Part shown: positions 1 to 9,367 of the stretch, piece after piece
Layout: each line of letters opens with the position of its first letter
Position numbering within the stretch: position 1 is the first letter of the stretch
Assembly (NCBI RefSeq): GCF_014280035.1
Contig: NZ_CP047957.1
Coordinates: forward strand, 930,001 to 994,000
Source of the DNA: Synechococcus sp. A18-25c
GTDB lineage: Bacteria; Cyanobacteriota; Cyanobacteriia; PCC-6307; Cyanobiaceae
Direction of reading: 5' to 3'
Length of the DNA: 64,000 bases
The notes under the pieces: generated by a model
The model's input: the letters and a program-made list of their open reading frames with translations, nothing else
Database searches by the model: none
What the model was told of the DNA's origin: nothing
Translations under genes and position numbers: made by a program

Positions 1-184
1 TGGTCTGGGAGTCTGGTGTCGACAGCGTCGCCAGCGATTTCAGAGGTGTATCAGCTCCGTAGTACTCGACGCTGATGCGATCCAATAGGGATGCGTTAGC
101 TCGACCGGTGCGGATCGTGTTGAAGTTGCGCTGGGTGGCTTCCACCGACTTGCGCATGCTGGATTCGAGCTCGGGATGAGACAT
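1..184 (-). CDS. frr: Ribosome recycling factor (partial, 3' end outside window)
   Basis: Ribosome recycling factor splits post-termination ribosomes together with EF-G. Only the first 61 residues are visible; the gene runs off the left edge of the window. The visible part has the family's N-terminal helix and the RTGRAxxxLLDxIxVxYYG pattern (about residues 25-43). The start is the ATG at 184, eight bases after the pyrH stop at 193, so pyrH and frr form the usual bacterial pyrH-frr pair read on the minus strand. No other family fits this signature. Confidence 0.95.
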   Translation of the reverse strand, partial: MSHPELESSMRKSVEATQRNFNTIRTGRANASLLDRISVEYYGADTPLKSLATLSTPDSQT

Positions 185-192
185 GACGTTGA

Positions 193-900
193 TTAATTGC
201 TGATGCGTGAACCAATGGGTTCGCCCGCGACGGCTCGGCCAATGTTGCCGGCTTCAAACAGATTGAAGACCACGATTGGGATGTTGTTGTCTTTGCAGAG
301 GGCGATAGCCGTGCTGTCCATCACCGCCAATTCTCCGCTGAGCACCTGTTGGAACGTCAACTGCTCGTAGCGCACCGCATCAGCATGTTTTTCGGGGTCC
401 TTGTCGTATACCCCATCCACTTTCGTGGCTTTGAAGACGACATCAGCACTGATTTCGGCAGCGCGCAGGGCCGCCGTGGTGTCGGTGGTGAAGAAGGGGT
501 TGCCGCAGCCGGCCCCAAAGACCACAACCCTTCCTTTTTCCAGATGGCGAATGGCTTTCCTGCGGATGTAAGGCTCTGCCACCTCCTGCATGCCGATGGC
601 GGTCTGAACGCGGGTCGGCACACCTGCCTGTTCCAAGCCATCCTGCAGCGTGATGGCGTTCATGACAGTGGCCAGCATTCCGACGTAATCGGCCGTAGCA
701 CGATCCATGCCAGCCGCTGAACCTTTGAGGCCGCGAAAGATGTTGCCCCCGCCCACAACGATGGCCAGCTGAGTGCCACCCTCGATCACTTTGGCGACAT
801 CTGCAGCAATGGACTGAACAATGGCTGGGTCAATTCCGTAGCCCTGATCTCCCATCAGCGCTTCACCGCTGAGTTTCAGGAGTGCACGCGCGTAGGCCAT
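193..900 (-). CDS. pyrH: Uridylate (UMP) kinase
   Basis: Phosphorylates UMP to UDP in pyrimidine nucleotide synthesis; cytoplasmic hexamer of the amino-acid-kinase fold. The 235 residues match the family length. Visible motifs are KLSGEAL (9-15), [10 protein letters not shown] (48-57, nucleotide binding), [17 protein letters not shown] (131-147, phosphate and base binding), VDGVYDKDP (161-169) and [12 protein letters not shown] (194-205). It lies directly upstream of frr with an eight-base gap, a very common arrangement. Start is the ATG at 900. The gene to its right (from 1003) points the other way. Confidence 0.97.
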   Translation of the reverse strand: MAYARALLKLSGEALMGDQGYGIDPAIVQSIAADVAKVIEGGTQLAIVVGGGNIFRGLKGSAAGMDRATADYVGMLATVMNAITLQDGLEQAGVPTRVQTAIGMQEVAEPYIRRKAIRHLEKGRVVVFGAGCGNPFFTTDTTAALRAAEISADVVFKATKVDGVYDKDPEKHADAVRYEQLTFQQVLSGELAVMDSTAIALCKDNNIPIVVFNLFEAGNIGRAVAGEPIGSRISN

Positions 901-1002
901 TCAGTCACCTGATCCCGCTGACAGTAGCAACCGGGATCGGACGGTCACAGCACTGGCGCGCCGCCGCCGTAGCCGCTTCCATGGAGCAACGATGTGAATG
1001 CG

Positions 1003-1188
1003 ATGTCTGAGGAAATCGGTGAGCGCAGTTCCGTGATGGCCCGCCTCACCTTGTCAGCTCTGGACAAGGCCAGTCAGGATCCGTCCTGTTGGCGCGATCC
1101 CGTGGTGCATCGCGCGTTGTTGGTGAGTGGGTTGTCGGTGTTGACCGCCGCTGCAGGGCTGCTTCGTCATGACCTCGAGCAGTCCTGA
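1003..1188 (+). CDS. Small hypothetical protein, one hydrophobic segment
   Basis: Unrecognised 61-residue protein starting MSEEIGERSSVMARL; an in-frame GTG at 994 would add three residues. The N-terminal half is polar. The C-terminal half has one moderately hydrophobic stretch (about 41-54, ALLVSGLSVLTAAAGLL) that could be a membrane anchor, followed by a short charged tail. It sits alone on the plus strand between divergent pyrH and convergent cobO. Codon use looks like that of its neighbours. I assign no function; being a real gene is likely but not certain. Confidence 0.55.
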   Translation: MSEEIGERSSVMARLTLSALDKASQDPSCWRDPVVHRALLVSGLSVLTAAAGLLRHDLEQS

Positions 1189-1215
1189 GCGCACGTCAGT
1201 GGGCCAGAGCTCCAT

Positions 1216-1881
1216 CTAGAACTCAATGCCTGCCTGGGCTTTCACGCCTTGTTCGCGGAAGGGATGGTGCACCAGGGTCATTTCGGTCACCAGATCAGCT
1301 GCTTCGATCAGGTCCTTCGGGGCGCCACGACCGGTCACTGCCACGTGGCAAAGCTCGGGGCGTTCTTGCAATCCAGCGATCACCGTGTCGGCCTCGATGT
1401 AACCCAGCTTCAGTGCCACGTTCAATTCATCGAGAAGCACCAGTTTCACCTGGCTGTCGCGCAGATAGCTCAGTGCGGTCTGCCAGGCCTCGCCGACCAG
1501 TTGTTGATCCCGCTGTCTGTTCTGGGTCTCCCAGGTGAAGCCCTCGCCCAGGGCATGCCAGACCACCTGATCTCCAAAGGCCTTGAGCGCCCGCGCTTCC
1601 CCCGGTTCCCAGCCGCCCTTGATGAACTGGATGATTGCCACCCGTTCGCCATGACCCAGGGTTCGCAGAACCAGACCTAAGCCGGCGGTTGTTTTGCCTT
1701 TTCCCTGGCCGGTGAACACCAGGATCAAACCCTTTTCCCTGTTGCGTTCCTCCACCCGCTGCCGCTGCACTTCCTGGCGACGCTCCATGCGTTTGCGGTA
1801 GCCGCTGTCATCGGCCTCAGGGGCAAGGTTGCCTCCCATGCCCAGGTCTGCGGCGGCCTGATCGAGGTTGCTATCGGTCAT
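1216..1881 (-). CDS. cobO: Cob(I)yrinic acid a,c-diamide adenosyltransferase
   Basis: Transfers the 5'-deoxyadenosyl group of ATP to the cobalt of corrinoids (CobO/CobA/BtuR family) in cobalamin synthesis. Of 221 residues, about the first 50 are a charged extension rich in Arg, Glu and Gln, followed by the family's modified P-loop GQGKGKTTAGLG (58-69) and a Walker-B-like VLLDELNVAL near 147-156. The gene overlaps the upstream methyltransferase by four bases (ATGA), so the two are probably co-transcribed. Marine Synechococcus make pseudocobalamin de novo, which fits. Read as monofunctional cobO. Confidence 0.92.
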   Translation of the reverse strand: MTDSNLDQAAADLGMGGNLAPEADDSGYRKRMERRQEVQRQRVEERNREKGLILVFTGQGKGKTTAGLGLVLRTLGHGERVAIIQFIKGGWEPGEARALKAFGDQVVWHALGEGFTWETQNRQRDQQLVGEAWQTALSYLRDSQVKLVLLDELNVALKLGYIEADTVIAGLQERPELCHVAVTGRGAPKDLIEAADLVTEMTLVHHPFREQGVKAQAGIEF

Positions 1882-2525
1882 GGGGTGATCGCTGCAGTGG
1901 GACGGGTTGCGGTAATGCGCTGCAGGGCGTTCCCCGCCAGCAGTTCCTGGTCGATGTCGGAGAAACCAAGCGTCTCCAGCTGACCTGGCAGGTCATCTTC
2001 AAGCATGGCCAACGCTGTGTCCGTTTCAAACAGGGCGCAGAACAGTTGCTGTGGCAGGCGCAGCCAGGGGCCGGCGGGATGCAGATCCACGAGCACCAGC
2101 CAGCCACCTGGGCGCAATAATTTCAGGCATTGCTTCAGCACCTGAGCCCGCTCAGCACGGGGAAATTCGTGCAAGGCCACACTCATCTGGATGGCATCAA
2201 AGCTGGCCTCCCTCAGCGGAGGCTCCTCCGCAAGCCCTTCGACCCGTTTGAGACCCGGATGGCGTTGCGCGGCTAACGCCAGCGCCAGAGGTGAAATGTC
2301 CAGTCCGGTCACCTGGAAACCTGCCTTGAGCCAGGGTGCCGCCGCTTCCCCGCTCCCGCAGCAGAGATCGAGCACATCGGCTTTGGGGGTCAGTCTGGGG
2401 TGGAGCGCGTCGAGTCCTAGAGCCCTTAGGCGCTCCACGCCTCCCACGCTGAGGGATGACACCGCGGTCACGCAGTCATAAATCCAGCGATATCGGTAGG
2501 CCAGCGGTCTCAAAAAGGATGTCAT
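1878..2525 (-). CDS. Class I SAM-dependent methyltransferase
   Basis: Rossmann-fold methyltransferase of 215 residues. Motif I is VLDLCCGSGEAA (51-62), followed by an acidic residue in TGLDIS (73-78), a DAIQMSVALHEFP segment and the post-motif LRPGGWLVLVDLHP. The substrate cannot be read from the sequence. The ATGA overlap with cobO links it to cobalamin enzymes, but its motifs resemble small-molecule (UbiE/Methyltransf_11) enzymes rather than tetrapyrrole methylases, so a corrinoid role is only a guess from position. Start is the ATG at 2525. About 90 bases separate it from the recombinase gene upstream. Confidence 0.85.
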   Translation of the reverse strand: MTSFLRPLAYRYRWIYDCVTAVSSLSVGGVERLRALGLDALHPRLTPKADVLDLCCGSGEAAAPWLKAGFQVTGLDISPLALALAAQRHPGLKRVEGLAEEPPLREASFDAIQMSVALHEFPRAERAQVLKQCLKLLRPGGWLVLVDLHPAGPWLRLPQQLFCALFETDTALAMLEDDLPGQLETLGFSDIDQELLAGNALQRITATRPTAAITP

Positions 2526-2615
2526 CAGAACCAGTGACAGCGCGGCTTGCTGCGTTCAACAACACACCCATCCTGGCGGCCACGGATGGGGCTCGCTTGG
2601 CCTCTTGGCTTGCCT

Positions 2616-3806
2616 CTAGGCCTGATGACGGGCCAGGGCTGTGTCTACTGCCTGTTGCTGATCCCGACGGGTAATCCAGTGGTGATAGGTGCGGGTGTGG
2701 ATCGCCACGGAGTGCCCCATCATCCGAGCTGACACCGTGTCAGGCAACCCAATATGGATCGTGCGGACGGCCCAGGCATGGCGGAGGTCATAGGGGGTGA
2801 GCGGCAGTTCGTAGCGCCGAAACTGCTCGCTCACACGGCGTCCCACCTGTTGAAGCGTGGTTCGGCGCAGATCCGTGCTGATGGATGGCAAGGCATCGGA
2901 GACGTTCCCCAGCCTCGTGAGATCGAATCGCTCCACCCACTCGGGGTGAAAAGGCCACACCTGATGTTCGCCGGTTTTGGTGGTCGGGAGCACGCGGATC
3001 ACCCGGTCTCCACCGGTGTCAAGGGCGCTGAGGTCGCAGAAAAACACCTCATGGTTGCGAAGGCCATAGGTCGCCATCAGTCCATACACCAGCCGCCAAC
3101 GCGGGTTCGGGATCCTCAGCAGTGATTCCAGAATCAGACTGTCGCTCGGAAGCTGACGAAATCGTGCGCGATGCAGGCCATAGCCCGCGGCTTCCGCGCG
3201 CCAGTCATCTGGCAGGTCGATATTGAGATGCTTGGCCAGGCTGGCCAAGGCTGTGCTGCACTGCTGACGACTGCGACTGCCGTCGGGATAGCTGTGCAGC
3301 GCTTTCATCAGCAGTTCGCTGGTGACTCCCTCTGACTCCTGAGTGGCCAGGCTTCTGAGCCTGCGCAGATAGGGGTTGTAAGCCCCTGCCCAGGTCGTGC
3401 GACTGCCGGAGGGGGAGCGTCGACGTCGCGGATCGGCGAAAAATGCCGCGCAGAACCCTTCGATCTGATCGTTCAACGGCGTTTCCCCACGACGATGCGA
3501 CGAGTCTGTCGTTGAGGTTTCGGCTGCTGCTGCGGCACTCCATTGCTCCCACCGGAACTGGTCGCGCTTCAACTGCCCGTCAATCACTCGGGCGATCTGT
3601 TCGACCTCCAGCAATCCTTGTGCGTTGGCTGCGACGCCCAGGCTCAGGCGCTGAACGGATCGTCGTTCAGGCGTCTGACGACCTGGCAGTGAACCGCGCA
3701 GGTTGAGACGCATTCCGCGCTGTTCAATCCTCAGCCCCACGCCTGATTCAGCCAGCGAAGCATTTGCGTTTCTTTTTGCTACTACGAACGCGTCGCTTTG
3801 TTCCAT
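2616..3806 (-). CDS. Tyrosine recombinase / phage integrase family protein
   Basis: Site-specific recombinase of 396 residues. The catalytic set is visible: Arg250 (YGLRNHE), Lys277 (TTKTGEH), Arg342 in YDLRHAW (Tyr339 replaces the first His of the usual HxxR box), His365 in MMGHS and nucleophile Tyr374 in TRTYHHW. All but the HxxR histidine are present, so the enzyme may be active. The first ~230 residues would hold the arm and core DNA-binding parts. No excisionase, phage gene, tRNA or duplicated att-like sequence is visible nearby, so it is a solitary gene and may be a resident rather than part of a mobile element. It is divergent from hemH across 71 bases. Confidence 0.85.
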   Translation of the reverse strand: MEQSDAFVVAKRNANASLAESGVGLRIEQRGMRLNLRGSLPGRQTPERRSVQRLSLGVAANAQGLLEVEQIARVIDGQLKRDQFRWEQWSAAAAAETSTTDSSHRRGETPLNDQIEGFCAAFFADPRRRRSPSGSRTTWAGAYNPYLRRLRSLATQESEGVTSELLMKALHSYPDGSRSRQQCSTALASLAKHLNIDLPDDWRAEAAGYGLHRARFRQLPSDSLILESLLRIPNPRWRLVYGLMATYGLRNHEVFFCDLSALDTGGDRVIRVLPTTKTGEHQVWPFHPEWVERFDLTRLGNVSDALPSISTDLRRTTLQQVGRRVSEQFRRYELPLTPYDLRHAWAVRTIHIGLPDTVSARMMGHSVAIHTRTYHHWITRRDQQQAVDTALARHQA

Positions 3807-3877
3807 CCTTTCGTTCAGGCCAGGCCCACCATGCCTTTGATGGGGGTTACTCTCAACCCCTGCAATCGGTTTCGGAC

Positions 3878-5053
3878 ATGTCTCGGGTCGGTGTCGTGCT
3901 CCTCAATCTGGGTGGGCCTGAGCGCATTCAGGATGTCGGTCCTTTTCTGTTCAATCTGTTCGCGGATCCGGAAATCATCCGCTTGCCGATCCCGGCGCTG
4001 CAGAAGCCGTTGGCCTGGTTGATTAGCACGCTGCGCAGCGGCAAATCCCAGGAGGCCTATCGCTCCATTGGCGGTGGATCACCCTTGCGGCGCATCACCG
4101 AACAGCAGGCCCGAGAATTGCAGAGCCTGCTTCGTCAACGGGGAATCGAGGCTACGAGCTATGTGGCAATGCGCTACTGGCATCCCTTCACCGAGTCCGC
4201 CGTTGCCGATATCAAGGCCGATGGCATGGATGAAGTGGTGGTGTTGCCTCTCTATCCCCACTTCTCCATCAGTACTAGTGGGTCCAGTTTCCGTGAGCTC
4301 CAGCGCTTGCGCCAAGGCGACAGTCGCTTCGAAAAGCTGCCGATCCGCTGCATTCGCAGCTGGTTCGATCACCCCGGTTACGTCCAGGCGATGGCTGAGT
4401 TGATTGCTGAGGAGGTTCGCAACAGCGACGACCCCACCCAGGCGCACGTGTTCTTCAGTGCGCACGGAGTTCCGAAGAGCTACGTGGAAGAGGCCGGGGA
4501 TCCTTACCAGCAGGAAATTGAGGCCTGCACGGGCCTGATCATGAAGAAGCTCGAGGAGCTGATGGGCCATGGCAACCCCCATACGCTCGCCTACCAGAGT
4601 CGAGTGGGGCCGGTGGAGTGGCTCAAGCCCTACACCGAGGAAGCACTGGAAGATCTCGGTAAAGCCAAGACCAACGATCTGGTGGTGGTGCCGATCAGTT
4701 TCGTCAGTGAGCACATCGAAACCCTCGAGGAAATCGACATCGAGTACCGCGAACTGGCCACCGAGGCTGGTGTTGTGAATTTCCGTCGGGTGCGTGCCCT
4801 CGACACCTATCCCGCCTTCATCGAAGGACTTGCTGATCTGGTGGAAACCAGTCTCAAGGGACCTGAGGTGAGCCTTGATGCCGCGGCTGAACTGCCCACC
4901 AAAGTGAAGCTCTATCCCCAGGAAAAGTGGGAATGGGGATGGAACAACAGCTCCGAAGTGTGGAATGGCCGTCTGGCCATGCTGGGTTTCTCCGCATTTT
5001 TGCTGGAGCTGATCAGTGGGCAGGGTCCCCTGCACGCACTTGGTCTGCTTTAA
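3878..5053 (+). CDS. hemH: Ferrochelatase with C-terminal chlorophyll-binding-like (HLIP/CAB) helix
   Basis: Inserts Fe2+ into protoporphyrin IX, the last step of protoheme synthesis. I start at the ATG at 3878 ([15 protein letters not shown]), the family's N-terminus; the open frame extends 38 codons further upstream but that stretch does not look conserved. Catalytic region: FFSAHGVP with the metal-binding His, and the [11 protein letters not shown] motif. The last ~43 of 391 residues (349-391) are a linker, [10 protein letters not shown], then a hydrophobic helix with the CAB motif [12 protein letters not shown], as in type II cyanobacterial and plastid ferrochelatases, where the tail binds pigment and links heme to chlorophyll supply. 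Confidence 0.96.
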   Translation: MSRVGVVLLNLGGPERIQDVGPFLFNLFADPEIIRLPIPALQKPLAWLISTLRSGKSQEAYRSIGGGSPLRRITEQQARELQSLLRQRGIEATSYVAMRYWHPFTESAVADIKADGMDEVVVLPLYPHFSISTSGSSFRELQRLRQGDSRFEKLPIRCIRSWFDHPGYVQAMAELIAEEVRNSDDPTQAHVFFSAHGVPKSYVEEAGDPYQQEIEACTGLIMKKLEELMGHGNPHTLAYQSRVGPVEWLKPYTEEALEDLGKAKTNDLVVVPISFVSEHIETLEEIDIEYRELATEAGVVNFRRVRALDTYPAFIEGLADLVETSLKGPEVSLDAAAELPTKVKLYPQEKWEWGWNNSSEVWNGRLAMLGFSAFLLELISGQGPLHALGLL

Positions 5054-5113
5054 ATCCCGTGACGACAGCGGATCGCCGCCTAACGTGGAGGGTCAGTTCT
5101 TCGTGACAACGCT

Positions 5114-6925
5114 GTGACGCTGACCTCCGCTCCAAAAGCCGATGCAGCGTCGAGTAGTGGTGACAGCCGGCGCATCACCGGGGCCCAGGCCTTGATGGAT
5201 GCACTGCGCCGTCATGGGGTGGACACGATCTTCGGCTACCCAGGTGGCGCCATCCTGCCGATTTATGACGCGTTGCACGTTGCCGAGAGCGAAGGCTGGC
5301 TGCGTCACTATCTGGTGCGTCACGAGCAAGGTGGGACGCACGCTGCTGACGCTTATGCCCGAGCTACGGGTCGTGTCGGCGTTTGTTTCGGAACATCTGG
5401 GCCCGGTGCCACCAATTTGGTGACGGGGATTGCCACCGCTCAGATGGATTCTGTGCCGATGGTGGTGATCACCGGACAGGTGCCGCGCACGGCCATCGGC
5501 ACCGATGCGTTTCAGGAAACTGACATTTTCGGCATCACCCTTCCGATTGTGAAGCACTCCTGGGTGGTGCGTAATCCTGCTGATCTCGCTTCGGTGGTCG
5601 CCCAGGCGTTTCATATCGCCGCTTCGGGTCGCCCAGGCCCGGTTCTGATCGACATCCCCAAAGATGTGGGCCAGGAAGAATTCGACTACGTGCCTGTTGA
5701 GCCCGGTTCGGTGGTGCCGGCAGGGTTCGCATCCACACCATCTCCCGATCCCCAGTCGATTGAGGCGGCCCTCGATCTGATTGCTGAAGCGGATCGTCCC
5801 CTGCTTTACGTCGGTGGTGGTGCCATCGCTGCGTCAGCTCACGACAGCATCCGCCTGTTGGCAGAGCGTTATCAGATCCCGGTCACCACCACCCTGATGG
5901 GTAAAGGGGCATTCGATGAGAACCATGCCTTGGCTCTAGGCATGCTGGGGATGCATGGCACGGCTTACGCCAACTTCGCTGTCACAGACTGCGACCTTCT
6001 CATTGCTGTCGGCGCTCGATTTGATGACCGGGTCACAGGCAAGCTCGACACCTTCGCCCCCCGGGCTCGGGTGATCCATTGCGAGATCGATCCCGCCGAA
6101 ATCGGCAAGAACCGTCGCCCTGATGTCGCCGTTCTTGGCGATGTGGGTGCCAGCTTGTCGGCCATGGTGGATCTCAGCCTGCGGCGTTCTCCCGAACCCC
6201 GCACGGCCAACTGGCTGGAACGCATCCGCGAGTGGAAGCATCGTTATCCGTTAACGACTCCACCTTCAGAGGGCGAGATCTACCCCCAGGAGGTGCTGCT
6301 GGCTGTCCGTGATCTGGCTCCCGGCGCCATCGCCACCACCGATGTGGGTCAGCATCAGATGTGGGCCGCCCAGTATTTGCGCAACGGGCCCCGCAGCTGG
6401 ATCAGTAGCGCCGGCCTGGGCACGATGGGATTTGGGGTGCCTGCGGCTCTCGGTGCCCAGGTGGCATGCCCCGATCGTCAGGTGGTCTGCATCGCTGGTG
6501 ATGCCAGCGTGCTGATGAACATCCAGGAACTAGGAACCTTGGCTCAATACCGCTTGCCAGTGAAGGTGGTCATCGTCAACAACCAGTGGCAGGGCATGGT
6601 GCGTCAGTGGCAGGAAAGCTTCTACGAGGAGCGCTACTCCGCTTCAGATATGAACAACGGGATGCCTGATTTCCAGGCTCTGGCCCAGGCCTTCGGGGTG
6701 GAGGGAATGACAATCGTTGATCGCGCGGATCTGCACAGCGGCCTGGCGAAAGCCTTCGCATCTCCCAATCCGACCGTGATTGATGTGCGCGTGCGCCGCG
6801 GAGAAAATTGCTACCCCATGGTTCCACCTGGCTGCAGCAATGCTCAGATGGTCGGACTGCCGACCCATCCTGAGTTGGCGTTTCAAGATCTTGGCTCCTC
6901 GTCGTCCAGCGCTGCTGCCCAGTGA
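5114..6925 (+). CDS. ilvB: Acetolactate synthase, large (catalytic) subunit
   Basis: Thiamine-diphosphate enzyme that condenses pyruvate to acetolactate (or with 2-oxobutyrate) at the entry to branched-chain amino acid synthesis. The 603 residues show the three-domain order: N-terminal Pyr domain with the catalytic Glu in RHEQGGTHAADAYAR, a central FAD-binding domain, and a C-terminal PP domain with GDASVLMN and VNNQWQGMVRQWQ (Mg/ThDP binding). Start taken at GTG 5114; the family's conserved region begins about 25 residues later (ITGAQALMDAL). Its stop overlaps the next gene's GTG start by four bases. The regulatory subunit gene is not in the window. Confidence 0.96.
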   Translation: MTLTSAPKADAASSSGDSRRITGAQALMDALRRHGVDTIFGYPGGAILPIYDALHVAESEGWLRHYLVRHEQGGTHAADAYARATGRVGVCFGTSGPGATNLVTGIATAQMDSVPMVVITGQVPRTAIGTDAFQETDIFGITLPIVKHSWVVRNPADLASVVAQAFHIAASGRPGPVLIDIPKDVGQEEFDYVPVEPGSVVPAGFASTPSPDPQSIEAALDLIAEADRPLLYVGGGAIAASAHDSIRLLAERYQIPVTTTLMGKGAFDENHALALGMLGMHGTAYANFAVTDCDLLIAVGARFDDRVTGKLDTFAPRARVIHCEIDPAEIGKNRRPDVAVLGDVGASLSAMVDLSLRRSPEPRTANWLERIREWKHRYPLTTPPSEGEIYPQEVLLAVRDLAPGAIATTDVGQHQMWAAQYLRNGPRSWISSAGLGTMGFGVPAALGAQVACPDRQVVCIAGDASVLMNIQELGTLAQYRLPVKVVIVNNQWQGMVRQWQESFYEERYSASDMNNGMPDFQALAQAFGVEGMTIVDRADLHSGLAKAFASPNPTVIDVRVRRGENCYPMVPPGCSNAQMVGLPTHPELAFQDLGSSSSSAAAQ

Positions 6926-7281
6926 AAATCCATCGGCTGTTGGGTCTGATCATTGGTCTGCTGCTGTTGCTGAGTCAACCGCTCGCATCCCATGCGGCCG
7001 AAGTGCTGCAGGTGCGTTCGGCCACATTGCTGCAGGTCGGTGACCGGAACCGTAATTACACCGTTCAATTGGCTTGTATTGATGTGGCTGTCGACGATCA
7101 GCAACGCGCTCAAGACTGGCTGCGCGCTGAACTCCCCCGCCGTCGTCGCGTCAACCTCCGCCCCAAGGGCTCCGCTGATGGAGTGCTCATAGCCAGGGTC
7201 ACGCCCCTAGGGGATGAACTGGATCTCGGAGCGGCCCTGATTCAGGAAGGTCTGGCTCAATCCACCTGTCTCGAAGGCTGA
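6922..7281 (+). CDS. Secreted thermonuclease-like (SNase fold) protein, short form
   Basis: 119-residue protein with a clear N-terminal signal peptide (hydrophobic about 6-20, likely cleavage after SHA/AEV near 26). The mature part resembles the first strands of staphylococcal-nuclease-like domains: VRSATLLQVGDRNRNYTVQLACIDV, then QDWLRAELPRRRRVNLRP and ALIQEGLAQ. It is shorter than active thermonucleases and I do not see the full catalytic Arg-Glu-Arg set, so nuclease activity is doubtful. Starts at a GTG that overlaps the ilvB stop by four bases, suggesting co-transcription, though no functional link to ilvB is evident. Confidence 0.7.
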   Translation: MKIHRLLGLIIGLLLLLSQPLASHAAEVLQVRSATLLQVGDRNRNYTVQLACIDVAVDDQQRAQDWLRAELPRRRRVNLRPKGSADGVLIARVTPLGDELDLGAALIQEGLAQSTCLEG

Positions 7282-7282
7282 G

Positions 7283-7504
7283 ATGGCGCGCAACCGCATT
7301 GCCTCCGGGGTGGTCATGGTGCCCTGCGTGCTGCTTGGATCAGCGTTTCTGAGCAGAGCTTTCTGGGCTGATGCCGCATCGGGCAACCGCTCACTGGCCT
7401 TGACGATTGGCGGCCTCTTGCTGTCCGCGGGATTGCTGGCCTTGGTGTTTCAAAGCGGTTCCACCGGTTCGGAGACAGAGACAGACGAGTCCGATCAGTC
7501 TTAA
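7283..7504 (+). CDS. Small two-helix membrane protein, unknown
   Basis: 73 residues with two likely membrane helices (about 9-26 VVMVPCVLLGSAFLSRAFW, and 36-56 ALTIGGLLLSAGLLALVF) and an acidic, Ser/Thr-rich tail (GSETETDESDQS). It begins one base after the stop of the secreted nuclease-like gene, so ilvB, the nuclease-like gene and this gene look like one transcript. No recognisable family; no function proposed. The 180 bases that follow hold nothing I can identify. Confidence 0.65.
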   Translation: MARNRIASGVVMVPCVLLGSAFLSRAFWADAASGNRSLALTIGGLLLSAGLLALVFQSGSTGSETETDESDQS

Positions 7505-7684
7505 GCGTTTTGGAGGGGGTTCCTGCGTCATGGTCCCCAACTTTGCGGCTGAATCCAGGGGCAGCAACGATGGGGGATCCGATTCCGCACACAGGATCGA
7601 TCCGTCAGATGTCATCCAACATCAACCCACCCGGCTGATGTCCGGTCGGTAAGGTTTCCACTGGGGTCTGATGGGAGACGGCTC

Positions 7685-9367
7685 GTGCTGCGCCTCAGCG
7701 AGCTAAGGGTTGATCTTGATCACACGGATGAGGATCTGGAGCAGGCTGTACTCCGATGTCTGCGAGTTCCCCGTGAGCGTCTGATCTCACAACATTTGGT
7801 GAAACGGAGCATTGATGCCCGTCGCCGCGATCGGATCCGCGTGATTTACAGCGTGGATGTGAACGTGCGCGGCGAGAAGGCGCTCCTGCGCCGCCGCGCG
7901 TCCGACCGTCGCATCCGCCTGGCGCCCGACGAGCGCTATCGCTTTGTGGCTCATGCGTCATCGCGTCAGAACGGTGAGGATCTGGCACGTCCTGTGGTGA
8001 TCGGTGCCGGTCCCTGCGGCTATTTCGCAGCGCTACTGCTGGCTCAGATGGGCTTTCGACCGCTGCTGCTGGAACGGGGTCAACCCGTCAAACAGCGCAG
8101 CCTCGACACGTTTGGCTTCTGGAGGCGCACGTCGGATTTCCAGCCTGAATCCAATGCCCAGTTCGGGGAAGGGGGCGCTGGCACCTTCTCTGACGGCAAG
8201 CTGTACAGCCAGGTCAGTGACCCTGTCCATTACGGACGGAAGGTGCTGGAGGAACTGGTGGAGTGCGGAGCCAATCGCGACATCCTTACCATGCATCGGC
8301 CTCACATCGGCACGTTCAAGCTGGCAACGGTCGTGCGAGGTTTGCGGAGCAAGATCGAAGCGTTGGGCGGGGAGGTGCGCTTCGGAGCGCGCGTCGACCG
8401 TTTGGTTCTGGAACCTTCAGGATTCGATCACGGCAAGCCATGGCGGATTCGGGCTCTGCAACTGGCCGATGGCAGTGAGCTTGCCTGCAGTCAGGTGGTG
8501 CTTGCCCCTGGGCATTCGGCTCGAGACACCTTCGCGATGCTGGAGGAAACGGGGGTGGCACTTGAACGGAAGCCATTTGCCATCGGCGTGCGCATCGAGC
8601 ATCCGCAGTCGTTGATCGATCGGGCCCGTTGGGGTGATAGTGCCGGCCATCCTCTTCTGGGAGCTGCTGAATACAAGCTGGTGCATCACGCCAGCAACGG
8701 CCGTTGCGTCTACAGCTTCTGCATGTGCCCCGGTGGCTTTGTGGTCGGTGCTACATCCGAGCCTGGCCGCGTGGTCACCAACGGCATGAGCCAGCACTCC
8801 CGCAATGAGCGCAATGCCAACAGCGGTTTGGTCATGCCGGTGTTGGATGCCGATCTGATCCCCCACGAACGATGGTCAGGTGATCCGTTAGCCGGTCTGA
8901 CGTTTCAACGGCAATTGGAATCCGCGGCGTTTCGGCTTGGGGGTGAGGATTACAGCGCACCGGTGCAGCGGCTCGAAGACTTCGTGGCAGCTCGGCCTTC
9001 AACACGTCTCGGCACCGTTGATCCTTCGTATCAGCCGGGGGTCACGCCAACCGATCTGGCTGATCTGCTGCCCGAAGCGATGGTGGAGGCCCTGCGCGAA
9101 GCGCTGCCCGCATTTGACACCAAGCTGTCCGGTTATGGCCATCCCGATGCCGTCTTGACGGGAGTAGAAACCCGAACCTCTTCTCCACTGCGCATCCCGC
9201 GGGATGCGCAGTTGGAGTCGCTCAATGTGTTCGGCCTCACCCCTGCCGGTGAAGGTGCCGGCTTTGCCGGCGGAATTCTGTCTGCTGCAATTGATGGCAT
9301 TCGGGCAGCCGAAGCAGTGGCCTTGCGTCTTCTCGCAACGACAGCTGCTGCATCAGCAGAAAGTTGA
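7685..9367 (+). CDS. FAD-dependent NAD(P)-type dehydrogenase
   Basis: 560-residue flavoprotein of the group often annotated as uncharacterised FAD-dependent dehydrogenase. The N-terminal ~100 residues form a small extra domain (LRLSELRVDLDHTDEDL onward). A dinucleotide-binding motif follows, VVIGAGPCGYFAALLLA (101-117), with the ribose-binding Glu in LLLERG. Then QFGEGGAGTFSDGKL and, at the C-terminus, GEGAGFAGGILSAAIDGIRAAE, the GD-like FAD-closing motif. Substrate unknown. Start taken at GTG 7685; upstream spacing gives no better choice. Its 3' end overlaps convergent pgeF by 15 bases. Confidence 0.85.
   Translation: MLRLSELRVDLDHTDEDLEQAVLRCLRVPRERLISQHLVKRSIDARRRDRIRVIYSVDVNVRGEKALLRRRASDRRIRLAPDERYRFVAHASSRQNGEDLARPVVIGAGPCGYFAALLLAQMGFRPLLLERGQPVKQRSLDTFGFWRRTSDFQPESNAQFGEGGAGTFSDGKLYSQVSDPVHYGRKVLEELVECGANRDILTMHRPHIGTFKLATVVRGLRSKIEALGGEVRFGARVDRLVLEPSGFDHGKPWRIRALQLADGSELACSQVVLAPGHSARDTFAMLEETGVALERKPFAIGVRIEHPQSLIDRARWGDSAGHPLLGAAEYKLVHHASNGRCVYSFCMCPGGFVVGATSEPGRVVTNGMSQHSRNERNANSGLVMPVLDADLIPHERWSGDPLAGLTFQRQLESAAFRLGGEDYSAPVQRLEDFVAARPSTRLGTVDPSYQPGVTPTDLADLLPEAMVEALREALPAFDTKLSGYGHPDAVLTGVETRTSSPLRIPRDAQLESLNVFGLTPAGEGAGFAGGILSAAIDGIRAAEAVALRLLATTAAASAES

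Noticed and set aside
2526-3877. Attachment sites or a mobile element around the recombinase
   Set aside because: No direct repeats, tRNA or accessory phage genes are found on either side.
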